DNA of 64,000 nucleotides. Origin: Streptomyces tanashiensis (GTDB lineage Bacteria > Actinomycetota > Actinomycetes > Streptomycetales > Streptomycetaceae). Positions 27,124 to 36,601 of the stretch are shown one piece after another. The notes under the pieces are model-generated. The model was not told where the DNA came from and did no database searches. It saw nothing but the letters and a program-made list of their open reading frames with translations. The position numbers and the translations under genes were made by a program. Each line of letters starts with the position of its first letter. Positions within the stretch are counted from its first letter, which is position 1. Location of the stretch: NCBI RefSeq assembly GCF_014648895.1, contig NZ_BMRZ01000023.1, positions 44,499-108,498 of the forward strand, written 5' to 3'.

Positions 27124-28470
27124 TCAGGCCAGCAGGGTGAGCCGGGCGTGCGTGCCGTTGAGGTAGTGGTCCCCGATGTCGCGGAGCCGGTGGGCCGCCT
27201 GTGTGGGGGCGGTGAGCGCGCGGGCGTTGCGCCAGAACCGGTCGAAGCCGGGTCCGCCGCCGCGGGCCTCGGCTCCCGTCGTGCCGTCGACGAGTTCGAG
27301 GATGCGGGTGGTGATGTGGACCGCCGCCCGGCCGGTGACGGTCTCGGCCGCCGCCACGAGGACGGCGATGTCGGCGCGTTCCTCCAGGCCGAGCGACCAC
27401 TCGGCGAGCAGTCCCCGGGCGAGGGCGTCCGTCGCCCGCTCCACCACCGCGGCGGCGGCGTGCGCGGCCGTCGCCAGTTCCCCGTACGCGAGGAGGAGGT
27501 ACGGGTCGTCCCCGGATCCGGCCGGCGGCGAGGCGTCCGCGGCCGACGGGCCTCCCGCGCGGTCGGTGGGGGCGGGGCCCGCCTGTCCGGCGCGGCTGAT
27601 GTCGCGTGCCTCGGCGAGCGCCCCTTCGGCGATGCCGAGACCCACCTGGACGAGCAGCAGCCGCAGGGCGAGCGGTGCGAGGGTGGTGAACGGCGCGACG
27701 GCGTGCTCGTCCTGGGGGAGGGTCCCGAGGACGTGCCCGGGCTCCACCGGGACGTGGTCGAAGGTGACGGTGCCGGCCCCGGCCAGGCGCTGACCGACCC
27801 GGTCCGTACCGGCGTCCGTGAACACGCCCGGGTGGGCCGGGTCCACGAGGACGACGAGGAGGTCGCCGGTGCCGCCGGGCCGTGCGGCGACGACGAGCCG
27901 GTCGGCGACCGTCACGCCCGAGGCGAAGCTGCGGCGCCCGTCGAGGATCCAGCCGTCGCCGGGGCCGTCGGCGGGGGTGAGCGTGAGGCCGGGGCCGGAC
28001 TCGCCGCGCGGCGGTTCGACGCCGCCGGCCAGCAGCCAGCGCTCCTCGGCCGTACACACGTCGAGGGAGAGCCCGTGGGACCGCGTGCCGCCGGTGTCGT
28101 GGCCGGGACCGAAGAAGCGGCTGCTCCAGGACAGCGCGTAGTGGTGGGCGAGGAGTTCACCCACCGAGCTGTCGGCGGCGGAGATCTCCCGCACGACCGC
28201 GCAGGCGGCCCGCCAGTCCGCGCCGCGGCGGGTCGGTCCCGGTGCCGTGAGGAGAGCGGGCAGCCCCGCCTCCTGGAGCCGTGCGACCTCGTCGAAGGGG
28301 GCCTTCCCCGCCCGGTCCCGGGCGAGGGCGTCGACGGCGAGGTCGTCGGCCAGCTCGCGGGTGACGCGGGGCCAGATCTCGTCGTCGGCGGGCCGGTCGA
28401 CGGGCCGGCCGGGTGGTGCGGAGGCGGTGCGTATCGCTGGTCTCTTCGGCGATCTCCTCGGCGTACTCAC
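27124..28470 (-). CDS. Acyl-CoA dehydrogenase-fold flavin monooxygenase (SfnB/DszC-like)
   Basis: A 448-residue acyl-CoA dehydrogenase-fold protein. DSSVGELLAHHYALSWSSRFFG and GWILDGRRSFASGVTVADRLVVAARPG correspond to the FMN-binding middle region of the SfnB/DszC/DmoA-like two-component monooxygenases, and the C-terminal helices carry GFDRFWRNARALTAPTQAAHRLRDIGDHYL, with HDPxxxK-like ending typical of that group (here HRLRDIGDHYLNG). Such enzymes release sulfur from sulfones, sulfonates or thiophenes with reduced flavin supplied by a partner. GAGGTG just before the GTG supports the start. A dyad 14-45 bases upstream and the Rrf2 gene behind it suggest local control. The exact substrate is unknown. 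Confidence 0.8.
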   Translation of the reverse strand: MSTPRRSPKRPAIRTASAPPGRPVDRPADDEIWPRVTRELADDLAVDALARDRAGKAPFDEVARLQEAGLPALLTAPGPTRRGADWRAACAVVREISAADSSVGELLAHHYALSWSSRFFGPGHDTGGTRSHGLSLDVCTAEERWLLAGGVEPPRGESGPGLTLTPADGPGDGWILDGRRSFASGVTVADRLVVAARPGGTGDLLVVLVDPAHPGVFTDAGTDRVGQRLAGAGTVTFDHVPVEPGHVLGTLPQDEHAVAPFTTLAPLALRLLLVQVGLGIAEGALAEARDISRAGQAGPAPTDRAGGPSAADASPPAGSGDDPYLLLAYGELATAAHAAAAVVERATDALARGLLAEWSLGLEERADIAVLVAAAETVTGRAAVHITTRILELVDGTTGAEARGGGPGFDRFWRNARALTAPTQAAHRLRDIGDHYLNGTHARLTLLA

Positions 28471-28483
28471 GTCACCTCACCTG

Positions 28484-28515
28484 ATCCCTAGTATCCCCAC
28501 TGGAATAGTAGGGAT
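28484..28515. promoter_or_regulatory. 32-bp imperfect dyad in the SfnB-like promoter
   Basis: ATCCCTAGTATCCC (28484-28497) and GGAATAGTAGGGAT (28502-28515) are inverted repeats matching at 12 of 14 positions. It lies 14-45 bases upstream of the GTG of the SfnB-like gene and stands out as AT-richer than its surroundings. Probable operator, with the neighbouring Rrf2 regulator as first candidate. Confidence 0.6.
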
Positions 28516-28628
28516 ACTGACAGAGGCGACCCCGTGCCCCCAAGGGGCGTCCACAAGCTGGACAGGCTCGTATCGATGCGCGAGACACCGTCAGGTTCGC
28601 GCAGGTGACGGGAGCTTGACCCGGTCGG

Positions 28629-29084
28629 TCAGGGGTTGGTCCACGCCTCGGGGTCGTCCGCGAGCGCGACGATCTCCGCCGGCAGCTTCGCCGCCGCGAG
28701 CTCCGCGAGGGACACCCCGAGCACACCGCGGACGCTCGCCCGCAGCGCGATCCACAGCGTGAGCAGCGACTCGGCGGGCCCCGTGTACGACAGCTCCGGC
28801 GGGCGCTCCCCGCGCACCGAGACCAGAGGGCCGTCCACGCAGCGGATGACGTCCGCGACCGAGATGGACTCGGCCGGCCGGGCCAGCCAGTACCCGCCGT
28901 TGCCGCCGCGCTGGCTCTGCACCAGACCGCCCTTGCGCATGTCGCCGAGGATGCCCTCCAGGAACTTGTGCGAGATGTCCTGGTCCACCGCGATGGCCTC
29001 GGCCTTCAGCGGCCCCGCGTCCTGGGCTGCGGCGAGCTGGAGGGCGGCCCGCACCGCGTAGTCGGCCCTGGCTGAAATGCGCAT
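28629..29084 (-). CDS. Rrf2-family transcriptional regulator
   Basis: A 151-residue Rrf2 protein: MRISARADYAVRAALQLA at the start, a winged helix with ISHKFLEGILGDMRKGGLVQSQRGGNGGYWLARP, and DVIRCVDGPL following. It has only one cysteine, so it cannot carry the three-cysteine Fe-S cluster of IscR or NsrR and is closer to CymR-type sulfur regulators. It lies upstream of the SfnB-like gene and divergent from the leader-peptide/GST unit, and so may control both. Start at the ATG at 29084 by homology; the upstream codons of the frame are not family-like. Confidence 0.88.
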   Translation of the reverse strand: MRISARADYAVRAALQLAAAQDAGPLKAEAIAVDQDISHKFLEGILGDMRKGGLVQSQRGGNGGYWLARPAESISVADVIRCVDGPLVSVRGERPPELSYTGPAESLLTLWIALRASVRGVLGVSLAELAAAKLPAEIVALADDPEAWTNP

Positions 29085-29161
29085 GCGCGCATTATTCCGC
29101 ACGGACGTGACCGGATCCGTGCGGCCGGACCGTGGCCCGTGAGACGAGCCGTACCGCACCC

Positions 29162-29190
29162 TTGACGTCACCCGTGACCGGCCGGACACT
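29162..29190 (+). promoter_or_regulatory. Probable promoter of the leader-peptide/GST unit
   Basis: TTGACG at 29162-29167, 17-base spacer, GACACT at 29185-29190. The -35 is good for the main sigma factor; the -10 is weak. A start near 29197 would give a 30-base leader before the peptide ATG. Confidence 0.4.
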
Positions 29191-29226
29191 CATGGACGGG
29201 AAAACCGAGCGAACAGGTAGGAAACC

Positions 29227-29379
29227 ATGGGACGCACCGGCCGGAGGGACACCTCGCCCGCCGCGTCCCTCCCGCGCTCGCCGGCCCTCACCTCCCGTCG
29301 GCACATCGATCTGCTGCGGGTCTGCAGCGCCGCGAGTCGCCGTTCCCGCCCGGGCGTCCCCCCGTCCGCCGAGGCCTGA
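29227..29379 (+). CDS. Short leader peptide with RRHIDLLRVCSA motif
   Basis: A 50-codon frame preceded by AGGTAGGA at the right distance. Residues 24-35 read RRHIDLLRVCSA, which I recall as the core of the short Streptomyces leader peptides found before sulfur-assimilation and transporter genes; the cysteine at 33 would allow ribosome stalling or Rho-dependent attenuation in response to cysteine or charged tRNA-Cys. The peptide is longer than most of this type because of a Ser/Pro-rich N-terminus and a C-terminal tail. It ends 156 bases before the GST-like gene. No strong attenuator hairpin is seen in that gap, only a small GTCAC/GTGAC stem near 29477-29492. Confidence 0.7.
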   Translation: MGRTGRRDTSPAASLPRSPALTSRRHIDLLRVCSAASRRSRPGVPPSAEA

Positions 29380-29535
29380 TCCGCAGGACAGGTCCCGGGC
29401 GCCCGTCGCGGTCCCACCGGCTCCTCTTCCCGTACTTCTGCTGCCTCCGGGCCCCGTGCGACCCGCGCGTCACAGCGTCGTGACCCGAACCCGCGCGCCG
29501 CCCGACCCAGCACCGAGCACCCCCGAGGGAGAAGC

Positions 29536-30402
29536 ATGTCCGTCGTCGTCCCGTCCTCGCTCCTGCCCGCCTCCGCCGCGCCCGCCTTCCGGGGCCGGAT
29601 CGGCCGCGACGTGAGCAGCGGCCACTACGCCGTCCCGCACCGCTACCGCCTCCATGTCGACCCGTCGGACCCCCGGTGTCTGAGCATCGCCCTCACCCAC
29701 AGCCTGCTCGGACTCGACGACACGCTCCCGCTCACCGTGCTCCCCGGCACCCCCGACACGCCCGACGGCGGATACACCGTGCTCCGCCCGCTGTACGAGG
29801 CGAGCGCCCACCTCTACGCCGGACCGGCCGCCGCACCCGTGCTCAGCGACGGATGGACCGGACGGATCGTCAGCACCCACGTCCCCGACATCCTCCGGGA
29901 CCTCGCCCTGCGCTTCCGGGGCGACGGACCCGACCTGCTGCCCGAGGAGCACCGCGACGCCGTCGACGCGGTCGCCGACCTCTGCGAGCGGAGCGTCAAC
30001 CGCGCCGCCCAGCGTGCCGGCGAGCTCGGACTCGACGGCGAGGCCGCGCACCGCGACCCGCTCACCGTCCTCTTCACCGCGCTCGGCTCCCTCGAACGCC
30101 GCCTAGCCCACCGCCCGTACGTCCTCGGCGACGCGCCGACCGCCGCCGACGTGCACGTCTGGGTCACCCTCGTCCAGCTCGACACCGTCCACCGCTGGCA
30201 CCTCGACGCCGCCGCCATGGACCGGGTCGCCGGACACCCCGCGCTGTGGGCCTACGCCCAGCGCCTCGCCGCCCGCCCCGAATTCGCCCGCCACCTCGAC
30301 ATCGACGCCGTCCTGCGCCGCCACCGCGCCCACTGCCGCGGCCGCGAGGCCGCGGGCGCCGGGATACGCCTCGTCGACTGGACCGCCGCCGCACCGCGCT
30401 GA
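29536..30402 (+). CDS. GST-fold protein, glutathionyl-hydroquinone-reductase-like
   Basis: A 288-residue protein related to the ECM4/YqjG (xi-class) GST group: a thioredoxin-like N-terminal part (PHRYRLHVDPSDPRCLSIALTHSLLGL, APVLSDGWTGRIVSTHVPDILRDLA) and an all-alpha C-terminal domain (LFTALGSLERRLAHRPYVLGDAPTAADVHVWVTLVQLDTVH). The usual active-site CPWA is replaced by DPRCL, in which the cysteine is shifted by two positions. Actinobacteria use mycothiol rather than glutathione, so a mycothiol-dependent reductase or transferase is a reasonable guess. GAGGGAG is the ribosome site. The leader peptide upstream suggests sulfur- or cysteine-responsive expression. Confidence 0.78.
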   Translation: MSVVVPSSLLPASAAPAFRGRIGRDVSSGHYAVPHRYRLHVDPSDPRCLSIALTHSLLGLDDTLPLTVLPGTPDTPDGGYTVLRPLYEASAHLYAGPAAAPVLSDGWTGRIVSTHVPDILRDLALRFRGDGPDLLPEEHRDAVDAVADLCERSVNRAAQRAGELGLDGEAAHRDPLTVLFTALGSLERRLAHRPYVLGDAPTAADVHVWVTLVQLDTVHRWHLDAAAMDRVAGHPALWAYAQRLAARPEFARHLDIDAVLRRHRAHCRGREAAGAGIRLVDWTAAAPR

Positions 30403-30406
30403 CGCG

Positions 30407-30423
30407 CGCGCGGGGTCCGCGCG
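30407..30423. terminator. Weak hairpin between convergent genes
   Basis: CGCGCG (30407-30412) and CGCGCG (30418-30423) around a five-base loop, in the 28-base gap between the GST and SDR genes. Only six pairs, so termination here is uncertain. Confidence 0.35.
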
Positions 30424-30430
30424 GCGACCG

Positions 30431-31468
30431 TCAGCCGATGCGGTGCCCCGCCAGCGGGGCCGTGTCGTCCCCGGACCCCGCGCGGACCCCGCGCAGGAAC
30501 GCCTCCAGAGCCTCCAGCGAGCTCGCCGCCGGCTCCCACCCCAGCTCCCGCCGGGCCCGCTCGGTGGCGAGCAGGGGCAGGTGCCGCAGCGCGTCGAACA
30601 GCCCCGGGGAGGCCCCGGCGAGCCGCAGCCGCCAGGCCGCCGACAAGGCACCCCGCACCGCACCGGCGGGCACCTTCACCGGCCTGGCGTGCAGCAGTCC
30701 GCCCAGGACCGCGCCGTCGATCACCGGCTCCGCGGCGAGGTTGAACGCGCCCCGGACGTCCCTCAGGAGCGCCCGCCGGTAGGCGTCCGCCGCGTCCTCC
30801 GTGTGCAGGACCTGGAACCGCAGCCCCTCGAACTCCGGGAGCAGCGGCAGCAGATCGGGCCGCACCAGCTGCCCCGGGAAGAACCGCCCGGCGAAGATCC
30901 GCCGCTGCCCGCTCGCCGACTCCTCCTTGAAGAGGAACGCCGGCCGCATCCGGACCACCCGGATCAGCGGATGGTCCCGCTCGAAGGTGTCGAGGACCCG
31001 CTCCAGATAGGCCTTCTCCCGGGTGTACGCGGCGCCGGGCCAGCCGTGCGTCGGCCACGCCTCGGACACCGGGGCGCCGCCCTCGGGACCGGGGGAGTAC
31101 GCGCCCACCGAGGAGGCGTGCACCAGGACCGGCACCCGCGCCGCCGCCACCGCGTCGAAGACGCGGACCGCGCCCAGCACATTGGTCCGCCAGGTCTCCA
31201 CCGGATCGTGGGTCGGCCCGAACCGCCAGGCCAGGTGCACCACCGCGTCCGCGTCCGCCACGTACTGCGCGAGCCGGGGCCCGTCCCCCTCCAGGGAGAG
31301 GTCCAGCTCGGCCCACTCCACCCCCGGGAGGTCGAGAGCCGGCCGCCGCCGGGCGAGACCGAGGACCGAGCCGATACCGGGATCGCGGGCCAGGATCCGG
31401 ACCAGGCTCGTCCCCACGTTGCCGGTGGCGCCCGTGACGACGACGCGCGAAATCGTGCTCGGGTTCAT
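30431..31468 (-). CDS. NAD-dependent epimerase/dehydratase family (extended SDR)
   Basis: A 345-residue extended short-chain dehydrogenase. RVVVTGATGNVGTSLVRIL gives the TGxxGxxG nucleotide-binding loop, VVHLAWRFGP follows, HASSVGAYSPG carries the catalytic serine and GAAYTREKAYLERVL contains the YxxxK pair. The C-terminal part is substrate-specific and unassigned. Probably acts on a nucleotide sugar or a small carbonyl compound. Start at MNPSTIS, preceded by GGAGGG and GGAG. Confidence 0.85.
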   Translation of the reverse strand: MNPSTISRVVVTGATGNVGTSLVRILARDPGIGSVLGLARRRPALDLPGVEWAELDLSLEGDGPRLAQYVADADAVVHLAWRFGPTHDPVETWRTNVLGAVRVFDAVAAARVPVLVHASSVGAYSPGPEGGAPVSEAWPTHGWPGAAYTREKAYLERVLDTFERDHPLIRVVRMRPAFLFKEESASGQRRIFAGRFFPGQLVRPDLLPLLPEFEGLRFQVLHTEDAADAYRRALLRDVRGAFNLAAEPVIDGAVLGGLLHARPVKVPAGAVRGALSAAWRLRLAGASPGLFDALRHLPLLATERARRELGWEPAASSLEALEAFLRGVRAGSGDDTAPLAGHRIG

Positions 31469-31611
31469 GTCTCCGACCCTCCGCCATGGGCGGCGGAACC
31501 GCATTCCGGCAGCCGCTCCGGACCGGGCCCGTCACACAGCGTGTCCGTACGGTTCGCGAGTGTGGCCGGTGGCCGGGAACATGGAGCGACTCAGGAGACA
31601 GGAGAACGGCC

Positions 31612-31857
31612 ATGCTGCTGCCCGACAGGAACACCGTCGACCGGCTGCTCCGGCACTTCCGCGCCCAGGAGCGGTCCGTGCTGGACAGGCCGGGCGACCT
31701 GTCGGCCCGCCGGCGCTTCGAGGACACGGCGTACACCCTGTGCGTCCTGATGGGAGAACGCACCGCGCGCGAGGCCGCCCTCGCCGCCGAGCGGTACGTG
31801 GGCTCCGAAGGAGATCAGGAATCGAGAAGCGTGGCCATCGTGCCGCCACTAGCGTGA
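31612..31857 (+). CDS. DUF5133-family small protein
   Basis: An 81-residue protein, MLLPDRNTVDRLLRHF at the start and RRRFEDTAYTLCVLMGERTAREAALAAERYV in the middle, which matches my memory of the Streptomyces DUF5133 family. Function is unknown; members are short, soluble and helical. AGGAGAAC lies seven bases before the ATG. Confidence 0.75.
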   Translation: MLLPDRNTVDRLLRHFRAQERSVLDRPGDLSARRRFEDTAYTLCVLMGERTAREAALAAERYVGSEGDQESRSVAIVPPLA

Positions 31858-31944
31858 CGTCATGACCTTCGCGCACGTGCTCGACGCGCTCGGCCACGGC
31901 CGCGAGGGCTCACCGTCACGTACCGCGCGAACGCTGGAGACACG

Positions 31945-34332
<2,388 letters not shown>

Positions 34333-34342
34333 GCCGTCCGGC

Positions 34343-34379
34343 AGCGGCGACCCGGGGCTCCCGCCGCCGGGTCGCCGCT
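34343..34379. terminator. Bidirectional terminator
   Basis: Perfect 13-pair stem (34343-34355 with 34367-34379) and 11-base loop, between the ends of the UvrA-like gene and the convergent DUF6058 gene. Confidence 0.8.
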
Positions 34380-35005
34380 CACTCCCGCACGCGGGGGAAG
34401 AGCGCACGGGGCGCGTCCACGCAGGTGTCCCGGGACGTGGGGCCGCCGAAACGCAGCCGGTCGTACGCCGTGAACGCCGGCTCCAGGGCGTCGAGCGCGT
34501 CCACGCGCGCGTGGAGGGCGACGCGCCACTCCGGCGAGGGCGCCGCACCGGCCGCCGCGAGGCGCCCGGTGATCTCCGCCGTGAGCTCCTCCTTCCTGCG
34601 GATGTTCGCCGGGGTCACCGCGTGCAGACAGACGTACCGGCCGCTCAGGTACGCCGCCCACTCCTCGTCGCCCCGGTCCGGATCATCCGGCCAGTGCCCC
34701 GTGAACCACGTGCGAAGGCGCTCGGGACCGCCCGCCGCGTCGGCGAGCGCGAACAGATCGCGCGGCACCATCTCGGCACCGTCCGACCGCAGATAGCCGG
34801 GCAGCGGCAGCAGCCCCGCGAGCATCAGACGCCGGGCCCCGTCGGCGTCCCGGCCGAGCGCGGCGCACAGCGCCTCCAGCGGGACGAACTGGGCGGTGAC
34901 GTACGCGTCGTCGGCGGCCGTCATCGGATGGTCCCCGTTGACCTCGCGGAACCGCTCGGCGACCCGCGCCGCCGCGGCCCGGGGCCCCTGCACCGTGTCC
35001 GTCAT
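34379..35005 (-). CDS. DUF6058-like protein
   Basis: A 208-residue soluble, mostly helical protein. Recognisable stretches are DDAYVTAQFVPLEALCAALG, LMLAGLLPLPGYLRSDGAEMVPRDLFAL and WAAYLSGRYVCLHAVTPANIRRKEEL, which fit my memory of DUF6058, a family seen near some natural-product genes. Role unknown. GAGGGAG lies seven bases before the ATG at 35005; the longer frame upstream is not protein-like. Confidence 0.7.
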   Translation of the reverse strand: MTDTVQGPRAAAARVAERFREVNGDHPMTAADDAYVTAQFVPLEALCAALGRDADGARRLMLAGLLPLPGYLRSDGAEMVPRDLFALADAAGGPERLRTWFTGHWPDDPDRGDEEWAAYLSGRYVCLHAVTPANIRRKEELTAEITGRLAAAGAAPSPEWRVALHARVDALDALEPAFTAYDRLRFGGPTSRDTCVDAPRALFPRVRE

Positions 35006-35025
35006 CGCGTCACTCCCTCGGGAAG

Positions 35026-35050
35026 GCCGTCCGGACCGGTCCCGGACGGC
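35026..35050 (-). terminator. Possible terminator downstream of the carboxypeptidase gene
   Basis: GCCGTCCGG (35026-35034) pairs perfectly with CCGGACGGC (35042-35050) around a seven-base loop, about 110 bases after the carboxypeptidase stop and 20 bases before the DUF6058 start. Confidence 0.45.
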
Positions 35051-35161
35051 GTTCCCGCAGGCTAGGAGCCGGACCGTGCGGCGCCCACCGAACCGTCGCC
35101 GGCACGGCCTCGTCCGGTGTCTCCAGCGGCGCCGCACGACCGGCGGTCCTCGCGGCCGGCG

Positions 35162-36418
35162 TCAGGCCTGGTGGGCCGACCTGCGCCGCCACCCCCACAG
35201 GGCGAGCGCGGCGGCGCAGGCCGAGCCCACCAGGGCCAGCGGCAGCCCGGCCGACGGGCCCGTCGACTCCGCCTCCGGCGACCTCCTCGCCGGCGCGGCC
35301 ACCACCTCCGCCCCCGCCCGGGGCGCCGTCTCCACGGGCTGCTTGCCGGCGCCCCGACGGGTCACCGACACGGCGCGCGTGCCCGGGTCGGCCGCGGCCT
35401 TCGCCCGCACCGGAGCGAGGGAGCCCACCGGCTGCACCCGCCCCGCCGCCTCGAAGCCCCAGTCGAGCAGCGACCGCGCCTCCTCGTACACCGCGAACCC
35501 GCCGCCCTCCTGGGGGTTCATTACCGAGACGACGAGCGTCCGGTCGCCGCGCCGGGCCGCGGAGATCAGGGTGTTGCCGGCGTTGCTGGTGTAGCCGTTC
35601 TTGATCCCGAGGAGCCCCGGATAGCGGTCCACCCCGTCCGCGCCCGTCAGGAGGCGGTTCGTGTTGGCGATGCCGTACGACCAGGAGCCCGCCGGGAAGT
35701 CCGCGTACGCCGTCGAGCAGTACCGGGCGAACGCCGGGTCCTGGAGCCCGGTCCGGCCGAACACCGCCAGGTCGTACGCGGAGGAGACCTGGCCGGGGGC
35801 GTCGTAGCCGTCGGGTGAGACCACATGGGTGTCCACGGCGCCCAGGGAACGGGCCTTCTCCTGCATCTGCCGGGTCGTCGACTCCCAGCCGCCGTTCATC
35901 TCCGCCAGGACGTGCACGGCGTCGTTCCCCGAGCTGAGGAAGACGCCGTTCCACAGGTCCGAGACCTTGTACGTGTACCCCTCCTTCACACCGACCAGGC
36001 TGCTGCCGGCCCCGATCCCGGTCAGCTCGGAATCGGCCACCGTGTGCCGCTCGGACGGCGCGTGACGGGGGAGCGCGGTCAGCGCGAACAAGGCCTTGAG
36101 CGTGCTGGCCGGCGGCAGCTTCCGGTGCGCGTTCCGCGCGGCGAGCACCTCGCCCGAGGAGGCGTCCGCCACCACCCACGACAGCGCGGAGACCGAGGGC
36201 ACCTCGGGCGCCCCGGGCAGCCGCTGCACCTGGGTGCCCCGCCGGTCGAGCCGCGCCGGGTCGACGTGGTGGCGCGCGGGCGGGGTGGGCTCCCCGACCG
36301 AGGACACGGCCCCGGGCGCCGGGGCGACGGGAGAGGCGATGGCCGCCGGAACGGGCAGCACGAACAGCAGCGCCGCGGAACCGGCGGCGGCATGACGAAC
36401 AGCTGACGTGACGATCAT
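35162..36418 (-). CDS. D-alanyl-D-alanine carboxypeptidase (S11), C-terminally anchored
   Basis: A 418-residue exported penicillin-binding protein. A signal peptide (residues 1-28, AIAS cleavage), then the S11 domain: PASTLKALF (S-x-x-K nucleophile), SSGND (S-x-N), and IKNGYTSNAGN, where the usual KTG is KNG. A Pro/Ala linker and a C-terminal helix (PLALVGSACAAALALWGW) followed by RRRS anchor it in the membrane. It trims the terminal D-Ala from peptidoglycan stem peptides outside the membrane. GGTGG just before the ATG. Confidence 0.9.
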   Translation of the reverse strand: MIVTSAVRHAAAGSAALLFVLPVPAAIASPVAPAPGAVSSVGEPTPPARHHVDPARLDRRGTQVQRLPGAPEVPSVSALSWVVADASSGEVLAARNAHRKLPPASTLKALFALTALPRHAPSERHTVADSELTGIGAGSSLVGVKEGYTYKVSDLWNGVFLSSGNDAVHVLAEMNGGWESTTRQMQEKARSLGAVDTHVVSPDGYDAPGQVSSAYDLAVFGRTGLQDPAFARYCSTAYADFPAGSWSYGIANTNRLLTGADGVDRYPGLLGIKNGYTSNAGNTLISAARRGDRTLVVSVMNPQEGGGFAVYEEARSLLDWGFEAAGRVQPVGSLAPVRAKAAADPGTRAVSVTRRGAGKQPVETAPRAGAEVVAAPARRSPEAESTGPSAGLPLALVGSACAAALALWGWRRRSAHQA

Positions 36419-36601
36419 TCAGCCACCGTAGGAAGGAGGTGCGCACCGCGCAGATCGGAGTGCGCCGACCGGCCTAGCGGGTGTGGCGTACGGCGGCGCG
36501 TCGTGCGTCCGCCCGGGTGGTACCGGTGAGCGGCATCCGGCCGCGGCGCCCGGCGGCGGAGGCCCCGGACCGCTGTCTCAGGCGCAGGGCATCCTTGTGA
36601 C

